A DNA stretch of 64,000 bases from Echria macrotheca (lineage: Eukaryota; Ascomycota; Sordariomycetes; Sordariales; Schizotheciaceae): NCBI GenBank assembly GCA_030411725.1, contig MU839829.1, positions 868,001 through 932,000 on the forward strand. Direction: 5' to 3'. Positions 21,607 to 33,000 of this stretch are shown piece after piece. The notes beneath the pieces are model-generated. The model did no database searches, had not been told where the DNA came from, and saw nothing but the letters and a program-made list of their open reading frames with translations. A program made the translations under genes and the position numbers. Every line of letters begins with the position of its first letter. Position 1 is the stretch's first letter.

Positions 21607-22277
21607 CTAACCCCGGCCTCGACCCCGTCCGCCCCGACCCCCCCTTCCTCCCCGTCCTCGCCCGCCGCGCGCGCCGCGAGTGGCCCGTTCCTGCTCCTTG
21701 CGCGCCTTGTTCTTGGGTTTTGGCGCGTCGTCAATGAGAAGTGTATCTAGAGGGAGCGAGTCGGGCTGCAAAACCACATCAGCAAACATACCACCTTACA
21801 CGGCGGCGCCGGGGAACCAATTTTACCAAAATGAAATAGCGGATCTGGCTGCCGCGGATGTTCATGGCGTCGAGGGGAATCGTGTTCTGGCCCTTGGGGG
21901 TCATCTTGACATTACGCAGCGCCGTGTTCATCTGCGGCGATACCGACGTGATTGTCCCGTGGATGACGGATCCTGTTCCACACACACGGTTATTAGTCTC
22001 CCGCCGCTGGCTTGAGACTTTATCCCAGTAAAGGGGCGCGTACCATTCTTGAGCTCGATCGTCACCGTCTCGTTCGCCAGCTTCATCAAGAATCTGGAAG
22101 TGTGTCTCTGTTAGCCCCCCTGTCCCTCTCTCGCTTTGGCGTGTCGTCTTCTCAGCTGGAAAAAAAATTCTGCGCGACCGCCACCCGCCAAAACCTCAAC
22201 GACGCGTCCGTGGGAAGCTCAACCCCCCAAAATTCGAGAGCTGTAGTCCGGTCAATAGCTTACCTGACCAACTTCAT
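21607..22277 (-). CDS. SMD1: Small nuclear ribonucleoprotein Sm-D1
   Basis: Model: complement(21607-21765, 21827-21972, 22044-22093, 22264-22277), 122 aa. It is a core Sm-ring protein of spliceosomal U1, U2, U4 and U5 snRNPs. Assembly of the four exons gives MKLVRFLMKLANETVTIELK, then NGSVIHGTITSVSPQMNTAL, a linker with LDAMNIRGSQIRYFIL, and PDSLPLDTLLIDD, which are the Sm1 and Sm2 motifs of D1. The tail is an RG-rich repeat (GGRGRGGRGGRG), the expected substrate for symmetric arginine dimethylation. The first exon has 14 nt and the second 50 nt; the first intron is 170 nt. The neighbour PKR1 lies upstream on the same strand. Confidence 0.94.
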
Positions 22278-22830
22278 CTTGCCAGATCTCTCCCAGTCTT
22301 CGTTTTATGCTTGCTGATATAGAGAATTTCGGAATCGTTCGGTCGCTCGTGCAGTCGTCGTCTTCGATTTTTGGTCTTCTGGTCGCGGCGGTTGGTTCAA
22401 TGTGGACCTGGATGCAATCGAGCGAAGCTCCCATGCGCAAGGCGGTGTTTCTAAGTCGCGAAAATTCAAGGCCCGTGCCGATACACGTGATTGATTGGCG
22501 CGATAAGAGCTGAGGAGGTGGGGCGGTGCCCCGCGACAGCTGGCTGGAGCGGCAGGTTGGGACTCAACAGCCGAAAGAAAACATGGACAACTTTGTGACG
22601 ATGTACGGATGTTCATTAGAAAATAAGAAGAGTCAGAGTTTGGTATTTAACCAAGCCTAAGCGGTAAGCAGGGTCAACGCTTAACCTGCAAGTGTGCAGC
22701 AGATAGCCGACTTCTATCGATAGCAAAGCTATACCTATCCCCAAACATGTCGCCGTATACTCCGTAATCCGCCATGTCGCCAGCAATAAGTAGGTAGCGT
22801 CAACGCGCTGCACCCATAAAAATGATACAC
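22278..22830. other. Intergenic region between PKR1 and SMD1 (both -)
   Basis: 553 bp containing the PKR1 3' flank and the SMD1 promoter. No credible reading frame. Confidence 0.55.
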
Positions 22831-23343
22831 CTATTTGTCCTTCTCATTCTCATTCTCTGAGACCCGCTCCCACTCATCCTCTGTGCTCACGCTGCTCTTG
22901 GCCCCCTGGCTCTGCCCATCGTCCGGCACCAGTCTGTGCTTCAGTTCCCCTTGCGCCTCCACGGCCTCGACCTCCTTGCTCACCGCCGCCTCTTTCGGTG
23001 GTGGTTCCCTCCTTGTGATGCTCGCGCTCGACGCCGCCACCCCCTCCACCTCGGTCTCGCTGTCCTCCGACGTCACGGGGATTTGCGCCGCCTTGGCGCG
23101 CCGCGCCTTCTCCTCCTCTTGTTGCTGATGCTCTTTCAGCTCACGCGCGAACCAGTTGATCGCAGCCCAGAGACCACCCGACAGGGCCGAGAGTATCAAA
23201 AAGTGGACGCTGAACGTCGCATAGAGCAGTGCGGCCAGAACGACCTGGAGCGCGGCGAACGTGACGTTTGTTGCGATGAGGAGGGTGGGCGTCGGGCCCG
23301 GTGTGAAGATGGATTCCCAGAGGTCTTGGAAAAACGATGCCAT
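22831..23343 (-). CDS. PKR1: PKR1, ER protein for V-ATPase V0 assembly
   Basis: Single exon, 170 aa. The N-terminus MASFFQDLWESIFTPGPTPT followed by LLIATNVTFAAL matches the Pkr1 family (F-x-x-LWES-x-F-x-PG-x-x-P-x-L-x-x-AT). Two membrane helices follow at about residues 21-42 and 45-64. The remaining ~100 residues are a charged, probably cytosolic tail rich in Glu, Lys and Ser, longer than in yeast (about 120 aa in total there). In yeast Pkr1 is an ER membrane protein needed to assemble the V-ATPase V0 sector. Intronless, with ATG preceded by GAAATC. Confidence 0.88.
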   Translation of the reverse strand: MASFFQDLWESIFTPGPTPTLLIATNVTFAALQVVLAALLYATFSVHFLILSALSGGLWAAINWFARELKEHQQQEEEKARRAKAAQIPVTSEDSETEVEGVAASSASITRREPPPKEAAVSKEVEAVEAQGELKHRLVPDDGQSQGAKSSVSTEDEWERVSENENEKDK

Positions 23344-25308
23344 GATTTCGGTCGGTGTACGACGGCTTGCCTAGAAGCAGGGGAAAATGTCGCAATTCGG
23401 ATGCTGATGTTCGGTCGTCGATCGGCTTTGCGCTGCGACGTCGCTTGGGAGATGGCGATGTGTTGATGATGCCAAACTGATACCAAAAGAGTCGCAGGCG
23501 GTGCTAGAATCCCAACGACGTATGGCTAGGGCGTGTCGGGCGTGTTTTGTGTGGTTTTGGCGACTAGAGATGGGCGGGTTGTCAGTGAAAGGCTGCCAAC
23601 CGGGCATGCAGAAAGAGGGGAGGTCGGGGATCATGAACAACCAGCCAGCCAACCCGGCAGCCTAAAAAAGCGCCGCGATAGCAGGCAACGGGGAAAGGCC
23701 AGATAACGGAGACCACCAAAAGTTTCGACTCACAGGCTTTGGGACAACGTGGTTTGTTTAGGTTGACAGCGCAGCCACCAGTATTTTTGCAGGCGCAGGC
23801 TGGGAAATGGCTGGCGGGGACGGGCAGCAACTTCGCGGTCGGCAAAACGGGTCGGCCCAACAATAGTGACCCAAGAGCCCGACACTAACAGGCGGAATAC
23901 CGGATGCGGGAGGAAGGATAGCTTAAATTCCCACGGAGGGATCAGAGGCGCCCCATGCGCCGGTGCTCAGCAGCCCAGTCGGCACAGCTGGTAGGGAAGG
24001 CGGGAGTGTAAATCAATGCGATGGCATGGCGGGGAAATGGAGGGGTCCCGTTGCTTGGCTCTCTCTTGGCTGATGACAAGCAGCTCGACCAGAGAGTGTG
24101 ATTGCCTTTCAGCTTCCACTCAGCTTCCCCCTGGGGTTCGCACAGCCCTGATTCAACATCACGGGTCGACACATACAGTTCTCGGGGCATACGAGGCTGA
24201 CGGTCAAATGCCAAGCTTGTCTGGTGTTTACGTAGGCTCGATCTCGGCTGCAGTCCCGTGCAGTGATAACGTCGGGTCACGGTGTTTGGGCCGCAGCTGG
24301 ATGCCGGCCATTGGGCTCTGACCGAAACCCGGGCCTGAGACGGGGGGATCAGGTGGAGGGATCATCTGAAGGTCCGCCTTTCTCTTTTGCGAAGAGAAAC
24401 AAAATGCTAGCCCCAGGGACCGCGACGCGTCTATTGAATAAAAAATAGAAATAGCTCTTGAATCTAACGGTTCCAGATCCAGTCGATCAAGTATGCCAGT
24501 GGTACCATCCCATCCCAACCTTTAAGTTAGAATCTAGGTCCTTTTCCAGACACTGTACACAGTATCCGAAGTTTTGAAGCGACCATTCTTCCCGGTGGGC
24601 GGAGCCTAGAAAAAGCAGAGAATAGATTCAATAATCGTTTGTTCACCAATAATTCTCCCAACTAAGATTTACACGTAAGGCTCATCCCGTGGGAAACATT
24701 TGCTGACCTGAGTTTAGAGAGTCTTGAGGCAAGGTGAAGATGCCAAGTTACCGGCGCTAACCTCTTCGGGACGAACCGCCAATCTTTCCTCAGCCGTTGC
24801 CCCGTGCGGATAACGTTAGCGGGACCCCCCCTGTGCGTCCCGCCTTTTCGTAGGCAGGGCTCTGAGCTGTCCCTCCAACTGGCTCCCGACAACAGCGGAC
24901 CACTCCGACAAGACGTCGTCCAAAACATCGCCATCCTGGCCACCACATGCCGCGCTCCATCTCGGCCACTGGGGCACGTCGTGACTATATACTGCCACTA
25001 TAGCATTTGTCCCGTATTCTCGGTTCCCCGTTCGATTGCATCTGGGCCCGGCGGCTCTCGTCTTCAGTCTCTGAGCTCGCCCAGGCCGTGCAGCAACCCG
25101 CCGACTGCCGACCGCCAGTGCAACATCCTGTCGCCCTCGCCTCGGCGCCGGACCCATTGGTGGCACGAGACGGAAAGGACTGCATCATCAGCCACGAGCT
25201 TCTGTCTCCGCCCCAAACGTTTCACACAGAACCATCCCCGACGAGGGCGGAGGTGCCGTCAGACGATGCGAGCTCGGCGAATGGGCTGATCGACCCGTCG
25301 ACGCCGCC
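23344..25308. promoter_or_regulatory. Divergent 2-kb intergenic region between PKR1 and the F-box gene
   Basis: This holds both promoters and probably a long leader for the F-box gene. Frames in it (for example 24804-25289) are Arg/Pro/Ser-rich and overlap frames on the other strand, which is typical of non-coding GC-rich sequence. Several ATGs precede 25309, so upstream-ORF control of the F-box mRNA is possible but not shown. Confidence 0.5.
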
Positions 25309-28022
25309 ATGGACCCCAACGCCGCCACGGCTCCCGACCCTGCCCCGGCTGCTGACGACAAGACAAGGATCGTATACAAGTACTTGAAGGATAGGAACCA
25401 ACAATGGGGGGGTCTCCTCGAGAGGAAACGCCCCCTCACACTGCTTGAGCTGCCGGTGGATATTCTGCGGCTGATCGTTAAGGAGGTGCGCTGCCTACTC
25501 TCCCCTCTTGTGGCATCGCTAACGACTCACCAGATTACGCATACCAACGACCTGACAGCCCTCGCACTGACATGTTCCGCCCTCTACAGCCTCGCAGTGC
25601 CGCTGATCTACTCGAGATTTGACATCGTTTGGCCCGACGGACACATCGCATCGTCCGAGTCCAAGAGCGTCGACGCCCTCACATATGGTCTGTCGACTCT
25701 GTGTCTAGGAAGCGCATTCGCACGCACCACGCGCAGGGTGCATCATCCCAATGCCCCACCACTGGCCAAGTTCATCGGGAGCGAGTATGCTCAGTATACC
25801 AAGAAGTTCTCGCTGGGCAACGGGCCCAACGACTGGGTTGCTGAGTACATGATCACCAAAGAGAGTGGCAAGATGCTGGGCACATTAGTTGCGCTTGCTC
25901 TGGCTAAGATGAAGAATCTCGAGACCTTCATGTGGGATATGCCCACTGGCGTTCTCTCGGACATCTTCATGGCCCTGGCATCCTTGGGCGACCAGGCCGA
26001 CAACGAATGTAAACTGAACCGCGTGTGGATCAGGTGGCACGATAACTCAGAAAACATGGCCGTAATGCCGTCGACAGCAAACTCCACCACCATGATGGGC
26101 CCGGCGGTCGTGCCGCCGGGGAGCCAGCTCACCCCTATTGGCATTCTCCTCCCTGCCAATGCGACGCACCCTCCCCCGCGAGCACCGGTCCAGTACTCCG
26201 AGTATCACTGCGAATATCCTACCTTCAGCGTATTACCCCCGCTCAAGAGCCTCACAGTATTGGATATCGACGAACTCGGGTATCTGGACGAGATGGCCAC
26301 GCTGATTGAGCGCTCCAAAGACACCCTAGTCGACCTCAGGGTCGGGATATCACCCAAGGCAGCCCACAAAGACTTCGTCCAGACATGGGACGGCCCCGGG
26401 CTGAAGCAGGTCGATCATAAGGCAAGGTGGCCTGGTGAGAGCACCATCGGAGATCGACGACTCGGCGGCGTGCTGGGCGTTCTGGTCGGCAGAATATACG
26501 ACGTTCGCAAGAGGGGCTTCGCTCGGGTGAAGGAAAAGTCGTCAGGTATTGAGCTCGCCGTCTTTACCGAGGTATCGTCATCGCCAGCCACGCCCATCAT
26601 CGCCGACGCCGAGACGGACGGTACTCCTTCGCAAACCAATGGGGAACAAGCGCCGGAACCCGCTGAGCAAGGCGACGTGTCAGTCAAGGTTCTGTCGCCG
26701 GTGAAAACGGAGAAGCCAAGCAAATCCGCGTCTGGAGGGAGAAAACGACTGGAGGGAAAGTTGAAGTTGCAAAACTTGGAGCTCGAGCGTGTCCCACTCT
26801 CCATGCAGGTCTGCAGGCACGCCATCGACTGGTCCTTGCTGACGAGCATTACTCTGCTTGAATGCGCACAGCACGAGAATCTGTGGAAGATGCTGCGGAA
26901 ACAGTTTCAGCCGACGCCTCTAGGGACCGGGTTCGGTCCATCCAGTACTAAGTCACAGGGTTCTGGCGGAGCTCTTCAGTATCATCTCGCCCTCAAATAT
27001 ATCCACACCGATCTCACCACAGTGGCCCTTATCAATTTTATCAAGGAGACCCTGGCACCTAACACGTTGGAAGTTTTGTTTCTCCAGGATCGACGAAGGG
27101 GTCCTCCTGGACAAGCAACAGGTCCGCCCGTTCCGATCGAGGTCATCTTCAAAGGAGCTCTGAAAAGGCATCGAGAGAGTCTAAAGAAGCTGCTCCTCGA
27201 CAGCTCCGTGAAGCCTACGACACAGAGTAACACCGTGGTCGCAGATGCCGTTCGGTGGCGTAAGTGGGCACTGACACCAGAGATGGTCATGTATATCACC
27301 AGTGGGCGAATGACCAACCTAAGGGAGCTGGCCGTCTCGCTAGATTACAAAGACTGGGTATGTGATTTTTTTTTTTGGTCAGTAGGCCTTGCTAACCTCA
27401 ACAGCACACGTTTCTCCAGCGTCTCCAGTATGTTCCGCAGCTCCGGTCTATCAACATCCCTCATATTGCCGACTACGTCACAAATACTTTCGAGCCGAGG
27501 GAGCTGGCACACCAGATTGCCGATATCATTACTCTACGGCCTGAGATCCGGCTTTGCTATGTTGGTATCGGGGCAAAATGCTTCGAGATCCTCGAGGCAC
27601 GCGATTCCGGTGCGACACCGAGCGCTAGTGGCGCCAGCTCTCCGAACGTAGTGCCCGACGCCGTGGTCACCAGCCAAGCCAACGGAACCAGCGCTGCGGT
27701 CAACGGCGTGGTCAACGGTGAGGATGTAGAGGTGGAGGAAGACACCACGGACGAGGACGAGGAAGAAGACGAAGACGGGTTAGGTGGCGAGGACTCGGAC
27801 GAGTCGGAGGAGGATGATGATGATGATAACACGCCCACGACGGCGACGAGCGATCCGGACGAGACGCAGAGCGACGACGGGGCTGGTGGTGGCCACGACG
27901 AGGATTCGGACGATGACGGGTTTGTGGAGCCCGATCGCGGCGGCATCAAGCTTCGGCTGCGCGAGATTTTGTTTTACGACGACAAGGTTTCCATATTCAG
28001 GGCAAGACACGGGAAGCTTTAG
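25309..28022 (+). CDS. Large F-box protein (putative SCF ubiquitin-ligase adaptor)
   Basis: Model: join(25309-25485, 25534-27357, 27405-28022), 872 aa. The F-box starts near residue 44 (LLELPVDILRLIVKE, then by splicing ITHTNDLTALALTCSALYSL), followed by AVPLIYSRFDIVWP. It would bind Skp1 and present substrates to Cul1, inferred from the family. The middle has leucine-rich, LRR-like helices without a clean repeat. The C-terminal part contains a strongly acidic low-complexity stretch (E/D-rich, about 27,730-27,930), then ends LREILFYDDKVSIFRARHGK. Intron 1 (48 nt, GTGCGC donor, GCTAAC branch) contains no stop and is a multiple of three. Intron 2 is 47 nt with a T11 tract. The first ATG is in a GCCGCCATGG context. 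Confidence 0.87.
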
Positions 28023-28539
28023 TGCGAGCCCTACAGCAGATTCCTGAGGCATATCCCTATAACGTATGGGACAGTTCCTCGCCAAGGCTATTATTGAGAG
28101 GGAGCCTTTGTAACCTTGAAATGTCTTGGCGTTGACATTGACGGAATAGATCAGCGTGGTGTTTTTTGTTGTTTTGCTGTTGGTAGTCCGTAACTATGTA
28201 TGGTACAGATGGGACGGGTAAGATAGAGCATGATGAGCGAAGATGGGATTGCTCGTTGACAGAGTCAGGCGTGTGATTCTTGTGTGATACGGGAGTAGAT
28301 GAGGTGATGTGATGGTCTGCCGTATCGTCTAGCTCTTTACCTGATCTGGTGCTGGATCACTTGACGGTATATCAGCGATGCTTTGAGGATCCTGTCGAGG
28401 TAATATCGTGGTGTTTGTTCTCATGCACGGAGAATATGGACAGAGATGCTTGGGAGGAAGACTATGGAGAGTAAGATTGATGAGTATTGAGTACCGACCA
28501 GGTGTGTGTAGCTATTTGCTTTGCCAGATGTTGGTTATT

Positions 28540-28553
28540 GGGGGGGGGGGGGG
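28540..28553. repeat. Homopolymer run of 14 G
   Basis: Uninterrupted G run inside the G/T-rich tract. Its length may be affected by sequencing error. Confidence 0.8.
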
Positions 28554-28781
28554 AGAGATTCCTTTTTTTTAGATGGTCATGTAACGAGAGGGATATGGTG
28601 TATTGTATGTATGGTACGAAGATGATGGATAATAGGGGGTAAGATGTACGATAAGACGAAGCTTTGCTGGAGATGAGGTTTTCATTGATGCTGGCTGTCT
28701 GGCGGATGACCTGGCCCGCTTGGTGTTGAGTCACTTTCCTCTGATGACGGATCAAGAGATGGTTAAGGATCTTCGTGGAGG

Positions 28782-28834
28782 TTTTTTTTTTTTTTTTTTT
28801 TTTCGTTTTGGTTTTGGTTTTGGTTTTGGTTTTG
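28782..28834. repeat. T22 run followed by (GTTTTG)5
   Basis: 22 consecutive T (28782-28803), then C, then five perfect GTTTTG hexamers (28805-28834). Confidence 0.85.
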
Positions 28835-30040
28835 GTATCATCTCTGGTATAGATGGTGGTGAGATGGGCTATGTGTCCTCGTGCACGGATATCTGTTGAG
28901 GGTTTTGTAACGGGTGGTGTCGAATGTGGAATGGATGGAGTCGAGGAGAAGAAGGGAATGTGATATTTTATGTGGTATATTCTGTTGACGGGTAAGTCCG
29001 ATGTGGTTGTTACTGACTACTACTACATACTAGTTGGGTAGGTACCGGTATGTATGTAGGGAGGTGGGTGAGAGGGATATAACCTGGCAAATGCGGGTAG
29101 CTGGACATATAGTTGGTGAAGTTCAAGGTGTGTGGTGTACGCATGGCTTGTGGTTGTGGTTATGAGTTGCTGCTTGGGTCCGGCCCGGCGGATATGGCTA
29201 TGGGTCGGGGAATTTTGGATGGTGCCAGACAGAAGGGAGGTATGATGATGAGTGTTGTATCTCTCTCTCTGTCGTTGGGGAAAGGAAAAGAGGTGGATCG
29301 GGGAGAGTTTATTCAAGGTTAGATGCGCGGCGGCGAGTTCAGTTAGAAGCAGTCAGTCAGTTTGCCTAGGTAGTTCGGCATCTTCCGGCTGTTTTGAGTT
29401 GTACGTATGTGGGAGCTATTTACTTTGAAATGTCTAGCGGACTAGCCGACTCAAGTCGCTTGTATGGCCTCGGCGTGCGCATCGGCATCGTATTCCTCAT
29501 TTGTGTGAGAATACTTTTTTGCAGTTACTAATCTGGACTCAGGTTCCTCCTCTGTATGTTTTGTTTTGCAGAAGGACGGAGAGACATGGGGTTACCATAC
29601 AGGTAGTTGACGCTAGAGTATACACGGTTAGCAACTGTGTCGAAAAGGGGGTTTGTTTACGTCGTTTGTTGTTCGCATTTCGGATGTCGTTATGCCTCCC
29701 ATTTAGGTGGTAGGTAGTAGGTGGGTGGGAAGAATTTGTTGATATCTGGATGCGTTGAATCATTTCGTGGGTTAGGGGGTTTGTTTCCGAGATGGTCAAC
29801 TTTGAAGTATGCGGGACGGGGGGTGTATAGTACGATGCGAGGTGAATTGTGATGGTGTGGATGGTTATCTGCTGGGAAATCTATTGTAGTTTGCCTGTCC
29901 CGTTAGGGATGAGATAATTGGTAATATGAAGTCCCGGTGAACAGTGCTCTGAGTGAGTATGTGGTTACCTGACTAGTTTTTTGGTGTCCGGAGTATATGT
30001 GTTGGTGGGAAAGTGATGTGTGTCGATGGAGGTATGTTGT

Positions 30041-33000
30041 CCTAGTTCACCCCAACACCAGCAACGTGTCCAGGGATCTGTAGCTCTGATGGGGAGAAGA
30101 TTTTGACATATTCTGGGATATTATGATGATATCGGGTTCGTAGCTGCTTTTAATGCCATATGGGCAGCTCAGATTGTATGGATGATGTTTACATGGATCT
30201 CATCATATTCGACGATGTTGATCTCGTGTCCCTCGCTCACCATACTGGATGAGAACCACGTGTTTGTATTTCTGAGCGGCTAGTTCTTGGATCTTACGAA
30301 ATAGTAAACAGAAATTTTGGCATTGCCATGCCATCATCGTTCAAGGAACACATTCCCCTAAGGTCAATATCAGGTGTGGGATGCCGGCCCAAGGTTTTGA
30401 CGGAGTCTTCCCTGCCAATGCCAATGGTGACAATGTTGAGATTCGCATCATTAAAAATGTCAGTGCAGATCTATACCTGTAGGAGGCAGTCAGCGAATCA
30501 CTCAAAAGTTGGTTGGTACGAGGTGAAGAGTACGTCTTACTTGGCCGCGCCCATTCTAGGGTATTTCTCAACGTCCCTACCGGGCAATGGTGATGTCAAC
30601 TTCATGCTAGATTACCCTCTAGAGCTGCGTGTCATGTAAATACACGTATTTGCCCGTGATATACCCAATGAGAGATGGTAGTCCTACACTAAGTTAGTCG
30701 TGTGCTGCTCCTGAGGATGCTAACGAGAGCATTGTCGGACGCCGCCTCTCCTTACAAACCAGAACAAGCGGGGATGGCAGTCCTGCTACGTAGATCACAA
30801 TAGGAAGGCGACAAAAATGGCTCTGGGCTCATAGATGATGGGTGACCGGACGCACAGCATGTGGATACTCCTGAAAGGGTGTAACTGACATCGCCCCATC
30901 CACCCCCCAGGGTTTGAGCGTCGAGTACCGACTACCCTGGTGGACAACGGCCCAGCGTCCAGGAAACCATCAAAGGTATTTCTCACGACGCGTGTCCACA
31001 TGATGTTCTTACCAGTCAGTCAGGGAATAACGGTGTCCAGCACGTAACCACGAGCGTTTTGGTCGTCAGTAAAGCAGCCACCTCGCCTTGTCAGGCACCG
31101 TATGACGCTGGGACAACGTCGGCGTCGGCGTCTAAGAACCCCGCTAAAGGACAAACTCATCCCGACCACTATGAAAAGGATGCTTGGCAGGTCTGTTGGG
31201 CCTTGGAGGATGAAAAATAGAGCAGAATGGGTATGAAATGAGGTAGTCCACCACCCACAGCTCACCCCCGTTTTTTTCGCCCCCTCTTCTCCTCGACGAG
31301 ATCAACAATGAAACTTGTATGCAGTCAGCTCCAGTTCCAAATCATAACTCACCCAATGGCGTCCCCAAGACGAAGGATCGAGATGAGCCTTCCTCAAGTC
31401 CACGTCTGTATATGACACGTCCTTCCTCGGCAACTCACGAATCCATCGTCAATCCCATCCAGCCCTTTCTTACACCACGTTGCTGTTGGCCACCTCCTCC
31501 AGACACCATCCATCTCAAACAAAGATGTGGAGCCTAACCAGATGTTCCATCCTCAACACCCAACCCCTTGATGCCGAAGAAAGACGGTTGTGTTCTTAGA
31601 GTCTGCCCGTCCCGTGGCTGGCACTAGCCAAGCATGTAGGTGTCCAGAATCCAGTGTCCGCCCCATTCCGCATGCGGCGTCTCCAGCCAGCTCGTCATCA
31701 ACCTGGTCTCTCCCGATGCCCTTATCCCCGAGGTTCTCGGCCTGCCTCCGGAAACCCCGTTGCCTTCTTCGATCGCCAACATTCGTGTCAACAAACCCAC
31801 TCCACAGTGCCCGCTCACGCCATCTCCTTCTTTGGCAATCTTTCCGCCTTCCCCGTCGGCCCCGAGTTGTAAGCTTCCGGATTTTATACCCGTCAAACGC
31901 GGACTTTAGCGACGGCGACCGAGTATTACCGCGCCGACTTGGCGTCGCCAAGATACCTAGTTCCATGCTGACGCAGCATCCCGTGAGAACTTCATGTTAT
32001 TCTAGCCATATCACCTGGGATAGGGAGGTAGGTAGCCAGCCCAGGCAAAGCCCGCTTACATATCTAGGACCGACAGGTCCGGTAGACGACTCGTCAGCCC
32101 CATAGGGACGGGATAGAGCTATACCCGGCCGTTGGAGGGGACCTACAGCGTTGAATGTAGACTTGGACAGGTCCGAATCCATACTTGACGTCCCTGTAAC
32201 ATGCCTAGTGCTCGCTCCTCCCTGGGTAACCTGCCGCTTACGCGTTCTATACCTCGCAAGGCCTCATTACCGGCACAAAGCCAGGCGCAGCGGGGTGAAG
32301 ACAGACCCAGATGAGGGCTGTCGGCGATTGACTGCGCAGATTTGAACATCGGTGCCGAAAAATCTCGGGCGAGATAGCTCATAGCTAGTCCGTCCGCTCG
32401 GCATGGAGGGCCAGGGCGTGAAGATTTAGAGAGGGTGAGAAAGCGGGAGGAAGCCATCGTGCTCATGTCCCCTGTCCCCTTCCCGACTGTCCTCAGACAG
32501 TGAGTAACAGGGACCAGCTGCAGCCAGTATAGACTCCTTCCGTGGTCTGGCTTCTCTCGTTGCTTCGCGGCACTAGCTCCGCGGCACTAGCTCCGCGGCA
32601 CTGGCACTGGCTCCGCTGCCGGCCACCTAAGGGATTGCCCTTTGCTCTACACCCCGATATAATTGGTACGGATGAGAGAACTCCATGACCTTGTCAGTGC
32701 TGGGTGTGAACAACGGGGACCAGAGGACACTGAGGCAACGTATCTCTTCCGATCGTGGACGTTGGGATCAACACGCAACCCGAAACACTAGCGAACGGCC
32801 GCGTTTGGCCCCCGACTGCTGCTCCTGGAAACATCAAACTCCGTGACAACTGCCGTTCGTTTGGTGTCCCCCGTTTACTCCTGGGTCGATGTTGGTGATG
32901 CTCTGGTCATGCAAACGCCTCCTGGGCCTCCTAACTAGCCGAGATAAGAGGTCAGCAGGTCAGAATAGACGTCGGGAATAGGGACGTACTCTGTTTCTAG

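Larger units (their letters stand above)
28023..30040. other. G/T-rich, strand-asymmetric gene-free tract downstream of the F-box gene
   Basis: Across this stretch the + strand has far more G than C (line counts by eye of 23 G to 6-7 C per 60 bases at several places) and is T-rich. The skew begins just after the F-box stop and fades near 30,040. There is no convincing reading frame. It includes the F-box 3' UTR and may be an extended transcript or the promoter/leader of an unrecognised - strand transcript. Confidence 0.6.

Noticed and set aside
28805..28834. Telomere-like repeat
   Set aside because: The GTTTTG unit differs from the TTAGGG of filamentous fungi, there are only five copies, and coding genes lie on both sides.
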